Source: Prosopocoilus inquinatus
Lineage: Eukaryota; Arthropoda; Insecta; Coleoptera; Lucanidae
Direction: 5' to 3'
Length of the DNA: 64,000 bases
Assembly (NCBI GenBank): GCA_036172665.1
Contig: JAYKNF010000016.1
Coordinates: 496,001-560,000 of the forward strand
The stretch's first letter is position 1. Each line of letters starts with the position of its first letter. The translations under genes were made by a program, and so were the position numbers. The notes under the pieces are model-generated. The model made no database searches. It saw only the letters and a list, made by a program, of their open reading frames with translations, and was not told the origin of the DNA. Shown piece after piece: positions 35,598 through 45,396 of this stretch.

Positions 35598-36476
35598 AAA
35601 AGTTGTGTGCGACGAAGAGGAAGCGGACAAATCATTTAATATAAATAAAGACCTTCCCAAAAAGGACATAAAAAATATTAAAACGTTATTAGAGGAATAT
35701 TCCAACATAGTGGCTTGGAATAATAAATTGTTAGGAAAAACTAATCTGGCAGGCACACCGTCAATATTGGACAGAATCCACCAGTTAGATCACGTGCTTA
35801 TCGTGTAAGTATCAAAGAGCGAGATATAATCAGACAGCAAGTGGAGGAAATGTTGGAATTAGAAATTATAAGACCGTCGGACAGTGAATTTGCATCGCCA
35901 GTGGTCCTAGTAAAAAAGCCAGACGGACAGATTTTGTATAGATTACCGGAAACTTAACGCCATCACTACGAAATCATCTTATCCATTACCCCTAATAGAT
36001 GACATAGTAAATTTTTGGGGCGGAAATAAATATTTTTCAACGTTGGATCTAAATAGGCAATGTCCAGTAAAAGAAGAGGATAGGCATAAAACAGCATTTA
36101 TAACTAATGATGGTTTATATGAATTTAATAGGACCCGAAATGGAAAGAAGTGGCGGTATATATAGATGATGTTATAGTGGTCAGTCGCACTATTAAAGAG
36201 CATTTAGGACGTCTTAAAAACGTTTTCTCGTGTATAAAAAAAGCCGGCCTCACCTTAAAACCATCTAAATGTCATTTTTTCAAGAAAGAATTAAGGATTT
36301 TAGGATTTCAAATCTCTACAAAAGGCATTTTACCTGATGACTCAAAAGTGGAAGCTATAAGAAACTTTCCGGTACCAAAGAAGGTAAAGGACGTACAAAG
36401 CTTTCTGGGACTTTGTAATTTTTTTAGAAGATTCGTGATAATTTTTCGAAGCTTGCCAACCCCTTATACAGTATGA
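35598..36476 (+). pseudogene. Gypsy reverse transcriptase, deleted
   Basis: Starts in the linker before the RT (YSNIVAWNNKLLGKTNL), shifts frame near 35800, and keeps FASPVVLVKKPDG and a YPLPLIDD-type segment. A deletion near 36135 removes the central part before YIDDVIV, which carries the catalytic Asp pair. The thumb (KKAGLTLKPSKCHF, FLGLCNFFRRF) follows at 36150-36440. At least three frame breaks; cannot be functional. Confidence 0.85.
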
Positions 36477-36960
36477 TAGGTGCTAATTCTAAATTTGAAT
36501 GGAAAGAACAAGTAGAGGCTTTCGAAGATCTGAAGGAAAAATTGACGAGTGCCCCTGTACTAAGCCACTATAATCCGAAAGCGGAAACTGAATTACGGAT
36601 TAATGCACGCCAATCAGGTCTTGGAGCAATTCTGGTACAACGAGATGAATCCACAAAAAAGTTTCATCCTTTATCATTTATTTCGCGCACCCTCACAAAA
36701 TACGAGAAAAATTATCCTATTACGGAGTTAGAATGTTTGGCAGCAGTATGGGCTGTCGGAATATTTTAGAACGTATCTGTGGGGACTGGAAAACTTCAAT
36801 ATAATTACGGACCATCATGCTTTATGCTGGTTACAGACTTTAAAAACACCGGGAGGCCGACTTCTGAGATGGTCATTAAAACTTATGGAGTACTCATATA
36901 AAGTATTTCATAAGAGGGGAACGTCCAATAAAGACGCGGACGCATTGTCAAGATATCCCT
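36473..36960 (+). pseudogene. Gypsy RNase H domain
   Basis: FEWKEQVEAFEDLKEKL and AILVQRDES...HPLSFISRTLTK are typical of Gypsy tether and RNase H. The usual TDAS catalytic motif reads INAR here, so the first Asp is lost. A frameshift near 36768 moves the C-terminal part (DHHALCWLQ, ADALSRYP) to another frame. Confidence 0.8.
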
Positions 36961-37928
36961 GCGTTTTGGGCACTGATAAAGATGAGAAAATAGCACTCGA
37001 CGTATCAACTTTCATCGCCAACTTAGAAGACTTAGAGCGTTGGCAGACGGAAGATCCGCGATTACAAGAAATACCTAGAGCGCTGAAAGAAGAAATCCTG
37101 AACAACAACCACAGAGATCCCATAAGCGGTCATTTGGGATTAACGAGAACGTTAGACAAAATAAAAAAGAGATTTTTTTGAGAAGGTATGAAGTAGGATA
37201 TTACAAAATTCATAAGAGGTTGTCCAGAATGTCAGATCCGCAAAGGACCAACGAACCAAAAACCCGCAGGATTATTACAACCTATACATGTGAAAGAACC
37301 ATTCTCAATGGTAGGAATTGACTTAGTAGGCCCATTTCCAAGAAGTTCGGCGGGATCTAAATATATAGCGGTAGCCACAGACTACGCTACAAGATGGGCG
37401 GAGGCAAAAGCCTTGCCGAGTGGAAAGGCTGAACCTGTTGCAAAATTTATTGTAGACCAGATAATTTGCCGTCATGGATCTCCGGAAAAAATTTTAAGCG
37501 ACCGAGGAGCGGTTTTTATGTCAAAATTAGTTTCGGAAATTTTGAGGTTGTTAGGCACAGATAGTACATTCACAACAGCTTACAAACCGTCAACTAATGG
37601 GTTGACGAAAAGATTAAATAAAACAATAGTTGATATGATAAGTAAGTATACATCTACCTCACAGAAAGATTGGGATGTTTACCTTCCGCACTGCATATTT
37701 GCTTACAACACAACGAGGCAAGAAGCAATTAAATGTAGCCCATTTTCATTGATGTACGGTCGGGAACCCATACTTCCGACGGATGCTGAGTTATTTCAAT
37801 CAATGCTCACAAATTTCAGTCTCAGAAGTCAGCAAGTAATACAAGAACTACGACAAAATGCTAAAAAGAACATCGAGACAAAGCAAGAAAAAGATAAGAA
37901 AACTTCCAACAAAAACATCGACATCTAA
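36961..37928 (+). pseudogene. Gypsy integrase, catalytic Glu replaced
   Basis: The H2C2 zinc region (SGHLGLTRTLDKIKKRF, then CPECQIRKG) spans about 37125-37245 with a stop at 37179. The core (37290-37928) has GIDLVGPF and SDRGAVF with the two Asp residues, but the third motif reads NGLTKRLNK where a Glu is expected at the Lys. This Glu-to-Lys change alone would abolish strand transfer. Confidence 0.85.
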
Positions 37929-38479
37929 GCTTCGCGGTAGGAGACAGGGTAAAACTAAGAAATTGTCTAAGACAAGTTGGCAAATGCGAGAAATTACTGC
38001 CGAAATATTTTGGACCATTTATTATACCTGAAAAGAGAAACAATCTAAATTACGTAATTACAACGGATACAGAAAAGAAGGCCATGGAAGACGTAGTTCA
38101 TGTGTCCAGGCTAGCACCTTTTTATGAACAATGGAACAATAAAGATTTGAAGGAAAATCAACCAGAAAGTCTCAATGAAACTAAGACAAATGTAGATTGT
38201 ATCAAACATGAGAACGACAATAAAAATAGAAAAACGAAGTATTTCCATAATAAAAATAATAATCAAAGTGAGTCATCACGAAAGGACTCGATGCGTCGAG
38301 GTAAAAAAGTAAACAAATCGATGCAAACATCAAATCAAAAAGTTTCCTCGTTAGAATATATGAAAGAAACTACAAATGAAAAAAGGAAAGTAGATGAACC
38401 TATTAAACTGGATTATTCAATGCCTTTTCAGCGTAAGTCCAGTAAAAAATTACTTTTTAGAAAAATCAACCGAACTTAG
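37929..38479 (+). pseudogene. Gypsy post-integrase region
   Basis: After a stop at 37928, another frame carries a chromodomain-less C-terminal segment ending in VVHVSRLAPFYEQ (38084 on), the usual closing motif of Gypsy integrases. It is followed by a polar, Lys/Asn-rich tail of about 110 residues with no known domain. Confidence 0.65.
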
Positions 38480-38485
38480 AAAGCA

Positions 38486-39290
38486 AAGATCAAGTTTGAC
38501 GTCTGCCTTTGTATGGCCTATAAGAGATTTAAGAGAGGAGCCAAAAAATTAAGTGTAAGCTCCTTGGACATAAAAAAAGAATTGGAAAAAATAAACCCGT
38601 TATTTAAAGGTGAACAATATCAAGATGCTCACGAATGTTTGCGTTTCATTTTGCAAGGAATTCACGAGACAAAAAAATCCACTATCATCAGATGATACTT
38701 CAATAATAACAAATACATTCTCAGGTTCATATGCATCATATTTACTCTGCTTAGAATGTGGTAATAAAACTGCGGTAACAACTTCCTTTTGGGATCTTTC
38801 TCTTCCGGTTCTTTCTACTGCGGAAAGTAGTCTTGAAGATTGTCTGGATAATTTTTTTCCGTGAAGAAATATTAGACGAAGAAAATAAGCCAATATGTTG
38901 GACTTGCAGAAGAAAAACTAAATGTAGAAAATTTTTAAAACTTCAAACTTGGCCAAAATATTTCATAATTCATTTAAACAAATACGTGTGGTCAGGGCAA
39001 GAATTAAAAAAAAAAACTTTTAAAACATGTAAAATACCCAATTGTGGGATTAAATCTAAAAAAAATATCTAGAAAATCCAAGTACAGGTAATCCAATATA
39101 CAAATTATGGACTCTGGTAGAACATAAAGGCTTGGATTCATTATGGTCATTATGTCAGCTACATTAAATTTCCACAGCAAAAGGAAACATGGATTAATTG
39201 TAACGATAATGACGTTAGTTTTTTGCTATTATTAAAAGGAACGCGTATTTACTTATTTGTGAATTGCAAAATACGTAGCTAAATTCAAGT
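38486..39290 (+). pseudogene. Ubiquitin-specific protease-like domain between integrase and env
   Basis: In order across three frames: a YQDAHECLRFIL box (about 38618), a Zn ribbon with LLCLECGNK (about 38742) and ICWTC (about 38893) and the intervening FWDLSLPV, then KYFIIHLNKYVW (about 38960), YKLWTLVEHKG (about 39100), the His box HYGHYVSYIK (39139 on; GHY at 39145-39153) and WINCNDNDVS. This is the order and spacing of a USP deubiquitinase. The N-terminal Cys box (GNTC) was not found, and there are at least two frameshifts, so it is inactive here. USP enzymes remove ubiquitin from proteins. It may be a gene captured by the retroelement or an unrelated USP pseudogene between its parts. Confidence 0.65.
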
Positions 39291-40174
39291 GTAAATATAT
39301 TGAGAAACTACAGATAAAATCTGATAATGAAAATACATTTTAGAAATATTAGAAAATAATATATTTTTATGTTTTAGGTACTTCGGGAGGTTATAGACGA
39401 GTAGCCCACAGAGTCTAGAACGACTAGTCTATGTTTGTTTATATGAGATTTACTAATTCATATTTATTTGTATTATAATTTTAGAATAATCCAGAAAATT
39501 ACACGAGAGTAATATGTGGCCACATATTAGAATTATCACGGTAGTCTTAGTATACGGAAGAGGAATCCCGACGAACGCTGAACTAGAAAAGGGATTTGAA
39601 CTGCACTCGATGGAAAGATCTACGGGTATATTCTATGAAAAAATAGGTAATTTATTTTTGACAGATACTTTGTGTAACGTTTGTAGACTTAGACGTATTT
39701 GAAAGAAAGTTTATTCAAATTCAAAATCTTTTTGAAGATACAAAAAGATTATGTAATTATGAAATTTTAAAAAAGAGTGAGCTTTGCGGAAATTACATTA
39801 ACTTAATCACTTTAACAATTAACCGCATACAATGGCAAAAATAACTAATTCCTAATCTAATAGGACATAACATTGTAAAAAGAGGTTATTTTGATGATAT
39901 AGGGAAAATATCAAAAACACTTTTCGGTACATTAACAAATGAAGACGCAGAAAAATTTGAACAGGCAATACAAGAAGTTCAGGCAGATCAAAATAAGTTA
40001 ACTAATATCCTTAAAAATCTTAAAATTAAAAAAAACATTAGTAGTAATGTCAACTTTAGATTCATTGAACAATACATTGGGACACATTGATCATAATGAA
40101 AAGCTAATTTTTGGAAATTTTGAATCAATTAAACAAGTTTTGAATAGTACTACAAAAGAGGTCGATTTCTTATA

Positions 40175-41929
40175 CACGGTGGCCAGAAAAATGCAGACAA
40201 ACGCCAGGTAGAACGATTCTTTGTTCAATTTGAGGCGATAATCTTAATCCAAAAAAGTTATGCGGTCCTTCCTTAAGGCGCACGAGACCATCAAACCTTA
40301 AGATGTACGGCTAAAATTTAGCAAAATTCGTTAAATTTATCTATGTAAAATCATTGTGGTGAAATTTAGAAATGGAATTATCTCAAATGCATTGATGTAA
40401 CTAATCGATTAATACCAATGGTTTACATTTTTAACATTTCTTCATTGGCTTTTTTGAAATTAAAGTACATATGGCAACATGGTACTGTAAGGCCGCTTGT
40501 TTAAAAGTAGTAAGTAGTTGTCAATTTTTGACGTTTCTCATGTGACATTTGGCTCTTGAAATAAGATAAACATTTTGTGCTATTCTTAGTACCGAACAAT
40601 GTTTACCTTTGGAGAATACGCCGACATGTATATGGTATTCGGATTTTGCAATGGAAATGCAAACTTGGCAAAAGAAGAATATCAAATACGGTATCCTCAA
40701 CGGCGACATCCATCCACCAACACGTTCCGTAGAATGGATCAGCGACTTAGAGAAACTGGCTCCTTTATACCGAATTATCGTAACAGCGGTAGACCTAGAG
40801 GGCGTCGAACAGTTCAATTAGAAGAGCAAATATTGAATGCTGTTTACGAAGATCCGACGTCCAGCACAAGACAAATAGCTCGGGAACTAAATATTCCTAG
40901 CAAAACAACAGTGCACTCAGTACTATCTCAAAATTTGTTGCATCCGTTTCATGCAAGGAAAGTGCAACCTTTGTATGTGAACGATAATGTGCACAGAAGA
41001 ATGTTTTGTAACAATATTTTACAAAGGATTCAAGAAGAGCCGAACTTTTTATTGCATATTCTCTGGAGCGACGAATGCTTGTTTACGAGAGATGGCGTCT
41101 TTAATAGCCATAATTTTCATTTTTGGGCGGACGAAAATCCCAAGGCAGTAAGGGAAATTGGACATCAGAGAAGATTTTCGGTAAATGTTTGGCTGGGGAT
41201 TTTAAATCTCCGAGTTGTTGGACCAATATTTCTTCCAAATCGTCTAAATGGAATTGAGTACGTTAACGTTTTAGAAGAAGTACTGGATAATATTCCACTG
41301 AATTTGAGACCCAACATGTTGTACATGCATGACGGAGCCCCTGCTCACAATGCCAGAATTTCTAGGGATTGGTTAAACGAACACTTTCCGAATCGGTGGA
41401 TAGGGCGTAACGGTCCAATAGCATGGCCGGCAAGATCTCCCGATATTAATCCTCTGGACTTTTTCGATTGGGGGTTTTTAAAGGAAAAGGTCTATGCAAC
41501 GCCTCCAGTGAACGAAGAGGATGTAATTAATAAAATTACGGCGGCAGTTCGATTAATCACCCCGGATATGTTGGAGCGCGTTTTGAATTCGCTTCCTCGA
41601 AGATTGGAATTATGTCTGGAAACTGATGGCTACCAATTTGAACAGTTCTTATAATTTTTTCATATTATCTTTAAATTTGAATACAATTGGTATCCATGTT
41701 AACATACAATTCTTGCTAATTTGCGTATTTACCTGATTTATAGTAAATAATAAAATGATTACTACCACAGTACTTGTCTGATTAGGTGTTGCCAAATTTA
41801 CAAGTCTTTTAAGCTGCTCGTGTGACTTAAGAAAGCACTGTACTACTTTTTTCAATTAAGATTGTCAACTCAGAATTAAACAAAGATTTGGCCTGCGTGG
41901 CGTTTGTCCGCATTTTTCTGGCCACCGTG
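40175..41929 (+). mobile_element. Complete Tc1/mariner-type element, DD41D
   Basis: TIRs begin CACGGTGGCCAGAAAAATGC with near-perfect inversion at the right end. TA flanks both sides (40173-40174 and 41930-41931). It is 1755 bp with one full-length gene, inserted in env of the Gypsy element. Confidence 0.88.
40599..41654 (+). CDS. Transposase, DD41D mariner group, 351 aa
   Basis: The N-terminal 100 residues are a DUF4817-type HTH (ANLAKEEYQIRYPQRRHPS) followed by a second HTH (STRQIARELNIPSKTTVHS). The catalytic domain has WSDECLF (first Asp), MHDGAPAH (second Asp) and RSPDINPLDFF (third Asp, in NPLD), with 41 residues between the second and third acids. DD41D proteins are known from the insect rosa-type group. 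The reading frame is complete from ATG to the TAA at 41652-41654, and the element ends are intact, so it may still be mobile. Confidence 0.88.
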   Translation: MFTFGEYADMYMVFGFCNGNANLAKEEYQIRYPQRRHPSTNTFRRMDQRLRETGSFIPNYRNSGRPRGRRTVQLEEQILNAVYEDPTSSTRQIARELNIPSKTTVHSVLSQNLLHPFHARKVQPLYVNDNVHRRMFCNNILQRIQEEPNFLLHILWSDECLFTRDGVFNSHNFHFWADENPKAVREIGHQRRFSVNVWLGILNLRVVGPIFLPNRLNGIEYVNVLEEVLDNIPLNLRPNMLYMHDGAPAHNARISRDWLNEHFPNRWIGRNGPIAWPARSPDINPLDFFDWGFLKEKVYATPPVNEEDVINKITAAVRLITPDMLERVLNSLPRRLELCLETDGYQFEQFL

Positions 41930-42702
41930 TATAAGATAGACAGAAGACTTAAAGATCACATGGTAATATTATCTGTTATAATTGATCAATATCAACTGGA
42001 AATAATAAATTTGATCAATATAATTGTAGCTGCGAAGCAGGGGATTTTTCATCCATTATTTATCACTCCGTCAACGATTCTAGAAAAATTGAAATCTATC
42101 TCTGGTCTCATACCTTCAGGACTTAAATTTCCAATTGACATCTATAACACAAGCTCAGTAGAACCCTTACTAATAGTTAGTTGTTTGGACATTTTTTTCA
42201 AAAATTCTAAATTATGTGGAGTTATTAAATTCCCATTAGTAAGTATTAATTCGTTCACGCTATACAAAATGACACCGATTCCAATTAGGCTACACAAAAG
42301 TGTTTTTGTAGTAATAAATTTGAATTTTGCTTACTTAGCAGTAAATGACTTACATTCAGAGCCCCCGTAACCCTGTGTGCAAAGCGTGCAATGCACGCGG
42401 GCGCCGTGTTCAAGGGGCGGCAATTAGCCTCTTGACCACTCTACATGTTTTGTCAATTTTTTTCGACAAAAAAATTAATCGGAAACAGTTTCTTGTTTGG
42501 TAAAAATAATTCGAAAAAACTATCCAAAAGACTGAACTCTCTTGATAAAGCCGTCAGCAGCACAGCAAAACGTCGACTAAACTAGAACTGTTAATTGCGG
42601 CAATTAAAAGTAGAAAATCTCAATTTTTGTGATTTTCATGTGCTAAATTTTTCATAAAAATAATTTTATAAGGTAAAACCATAAATGATGTAAGCTGTTA
42701 AG

Positions 42703-42991
42703 AAAAATTTTGTGCAAATCGTTTTTGATTGCAGCGAGAACCTCGAGCAGCCTCTGGACAGCTGTTTCAGCCCTGCTTGGGGCTTCTTCAGCAGAGACGT
42801 AGCTCGACATTCTCACTGCAGACCAAAAACGACTTGCCCAATTTATTCGCAAAAACTTTCATTATGCTTTGAAAGCAAGCATGGCCGCCTTGCATAGGAG
42901 ACTTATTAGGAGCAAATCCCGCTTCAATTTGTCTATCCTACTGCTATGTCAGGTCAAAAAGCGATAGTAAGATGTCGCTGTTTTATCTGTT
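42703..42991. mobile_element. Dispersed retrozyme copy inside the hAT element
   Basis: Flanked by the 12-bp duplication TAAGCTGTTAAG (42691-42702 and 42992-43003). The left part, to about 42850, is minus orientation and carries the ribozyme; the right part is plus orientation and ends GCTGTTTTATCTGTT. It is a slightly older subtype than the 15-17 kb array, with several substitutions. Confidence 0.82.
42743..42807 (-). ncRNA. Type I hammerhead ribozyme, dispersed copy
   Basis: Core, stem II and GUC triplet intact. The inner stem I strand reads GUCUCUG rather than GUUUCUG, turning one wobble pair into a Watson-Crick pair. Confidence 0.82.
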
Positions 42992-44500
42992 TAAGCTGTT
43001 AAGGTTTGGTTAGAAAAAAGAAACAAATTAAATTTTACTTTTAAGTTTTTACAAATTTAAATTCGTTTTTGCTTTTGTGATTTTGTTTCTTCTTTTCTAA
43101 TATTTAATAACGAGCGGGCTTCGCAGGGGGGGAAGAGTCTGAACAGCGGCAGAGGCCACTCCAACAGGTTCCGGGTCCGAACCTCTCTATACTCTGTTGC
43201 ACACTCTGTGGCCCCCGCAGATATGTTAAATGCTTTTTTTTTTATTTCTTTTAATTTTTTTTCATAATTTTGATAATTGAATTTGCATGCCCCAACTCAT
43301 TCGGGGGCTCGCGGCAGCTAGAAACTTGAGAAAAAGTGAAGGAAAATGTTTAAGAAAAGCGAAGGAGAATGTTGGCTTTTGTTTTTTTTCCGTTTTTTAA
43401 ATTTTTTATAATCGACTGTTTTTACATGCCACAACTCATCTGTCAGAGGGCGCCAAAATATGGAGTGGCACGTGGGCGGCTTTTAGCCTCGCGGGGGTCC
43501 TGCTTACATTCAAAATTTTTTCATATGAGCACAGAAGAAAAAACAAAAACAATTTTAGTAGAAAACGATATTTATATTTCGCTTAAAGAAAAATTATTAG
43601 TAACAACATCTAAGACTTCTTGTGAAGTTCGCTTACTGACCCCTATAGCAATAATTCCAAATGTATGTGAGAGACATGTAATAAACATTAATCAAACAGA
43701 GTTCATTGAATCAGAAACAACGAATTCATGGATTTTTGTAGCACCAATTTCAGAAATTCTAACCTTATCATGTACTTTTGAAAATCGTACAAATATTTTA
43801 AACCACATAAAGTTAAATGGTACAGGTAAACTTTAGTTAGCCAAACAATACAAGGCATTTTCTGAGAATATAATATTATATGTAGTTAAAACAAAACAAT
43901 TTGAAATGAAATACCAGTTCAGCACATCATGGGATATTAAAGAAAATTTTAATGCAAATACTAGTCTAATTTCACCTTTGACAGATGATTTAAAACAACT
44001 AGATTTAACAGCTTTAGAAGAAATAATGAATAATAAGAAAACTCTCGTATATAAAAGTAAAAAATTAAAGTCGGTTCTTAATGACATTAAACAATTGCAA
44101 GTAGAAACTCATGCCAAACAAAAAGAAACAGGAGAATCGGTAACACTTTATTGTTTAGTAATTGTATTTCTCACAGGAATCGGGATATATACGGGAAAAA
44201 AGTTAAAATGCTTCACATGTAACAAAAAAAAAATAGAGTACCTAAAAGAGAAACTATTGTCGCGAAGACTCTTTCGGGACAGCTGTATATAATTGTTAAC
44301 GAGTCACTTTGCTGAGCTACGGATAATTGGGAAATTGCGGGGAGAGTCGAGGTGGCACCGTCAAAGGAAGGGCTCGGCAAGGTGACTCTACAGCGGTGCT
44401 CAACAAAGCCTAAAAGTGTTGTGGGGAGTTTTTGTCTGAAGAGGACCTTCCTGTTTCGAGACAAGACCGGGATGAGGTAAGAAACTCATTTGTCTATCGG

Positions 44501-45112
44501 GTAAACTACCCCCTAGTGCCTTTAGCCCATACCTGAGTGGCACCTTCTACCCAGAGCTACGTTACCCCAACGGCTACCTTTAGTAAGAGCGCACAGAGAG
44601 TGTGACAATACCTAATATTACACAAAATCGCTTACGGGATGGTTGAAAAGTAACTTCCATTCCTACTGATTTCAACTATCAAAAAGTCATATTTTTTAAA
44701 TAGAACACCCAGTATTTTTTTATACCATAAGAATCAGAATTAAGTGTTCTTTCGAACTGTATTAGCATTCCCCATACCCATCTCTTACCTTTCTCTTTCT
44801 ATTCATGATTTTCTCTTTGACACATCATTTTTTTTCACTTTTCAGTATTATTCCTGAAGAGTGTGCTATAAAAATTTAACAAACTGTTGTTTTTTAATTA
44901 ATTTCTGACTATAATTTCAATTTGATTCTAAAAACCTACAAATAATTTTTAAATACACATCTATAATCTGAACTTTTTGTTTACATATGCCGCATGTATT
45001 AGAATTCTTGATATGACTATTTACACATTTACAAGGAGAAACTTACACTTACAATACAAAATTTTATGAAAACTAATAAATAAATTAGAAATATTAAAAA
45101 TAATACACAAAT
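44501..45112. other. No gene; repeat block 1
   Basis: 44637-44880 is a diverged direct copy of 48048-48290, starting TGGTTGAAAAGTAACTTC, and is related in reverse to 24608-24660. The two direct copies flank the Copia fragment. No coding potential. Confidence 0.5.
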
Positions 45113-45319
45113 TGTTGGTTGTAATAATGGCTCTGAGTTGTCCTCGGCTATTATTTATTAGTAATAACTGTTAAATAAAAGACTGTAAATATGCGATACA
45201 AGCATGATCAAGTTAGTAGTTTGTTGTTTACTGTCAACGTATAAGTTTTGCAATTTTATGTTCACTTATTATCATTACAAAAGTTATTTCTCTTCTACTG
45301 GCTACTTCTGCGTTCAACA
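45113..45319 (+). repeat. Copia 5' LTR
   Basis: A 207-bp block from TGTTGG to CAACA, ending directly at the primer-binding site. An AATAAA-like signal (AAATAAAAG) lies at 45173. The TGTTG...CAACA ends match insect Copia LTRs. Confidence 0.7.
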
Positions 45320-45333
45320 GGTTATGGGCCCAG
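45320..45333 (+). promoter_or_regulatory. Primer-binding site for half tRNA-iMet
   Basis: GGTTATGGGCCCAG is complementary to an internal segment near the anticodon stem of initiator tRNA-Met, the unusual half-tRNA primer used by Drosophila copia, and follows the LTR immediately. Confidence 0.75.
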
Positions 45334-45396
45334 AGTCGCAGTTTTTCCAGTGACTCAGGAATAAGAGAAATAACAGCATCGTAAGAATCTTCAAAA

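Larger units (their letters stand above)
42357..43502. mobile_element. Non-autonomous hAT element, 1.15 kb
   Basis: The ends CAGAGCCCCCG and (reverse strand) CAGGACCCCCG are flanked by an exact 8-bp duplication CTTACATT (42349-42356 and 43503-43510). No transposase. It splits env of the Gypsy element, and itself contains a retrozyme insertion. Confidence 0.8.
39514..44293 (+). pseudogene. Errantivirus-like env remnant, split by two transposons
   Basis: The ATG at 39514 is followed by a hydrophobic, signal-peptide-like stretch. About 39870-39960 carries a basic cleavage-like RG sequence and an amphipathic helix region typical of baculovirus F-like Env of insect Gypsy elements. Further pieces lie at 41932-42350, 43511-43836 and 43906-44292; the last contains a membrane-spanning segment (about 44150-44200) followed by a short basic tail. 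Insertions at 40175-41929 and 42357-43502, plus stops and frameshifts, break it. Such proteins mediate membrane fusion in intact elements; this copy is dead. Confidence 0.7.
35598..44500 (+). mobile_element. Env-bearing Gypsy-type retroelement, 5' truncated and decayed
   Basis: Order: reverse transcriptase, RNase H, integrase, a USP-like stretch, env, then a GC-richer tail that may be the start of the 3' LTR. Gag, protease and 5' LTR are missing. Multiple frameshifts, deletions and two nested transposons (40175-41929, 42357-43502) inactivate it. The env position and fusion-protein-like features resemble insect errantiviruses. Confidence 0.75.

Noticed and set aside
45320..45333. Part of a tRNA gene
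   Set aside because: Only the 14-base primer-site match is present, directly after an LTR; no cloverleaf arms around it.
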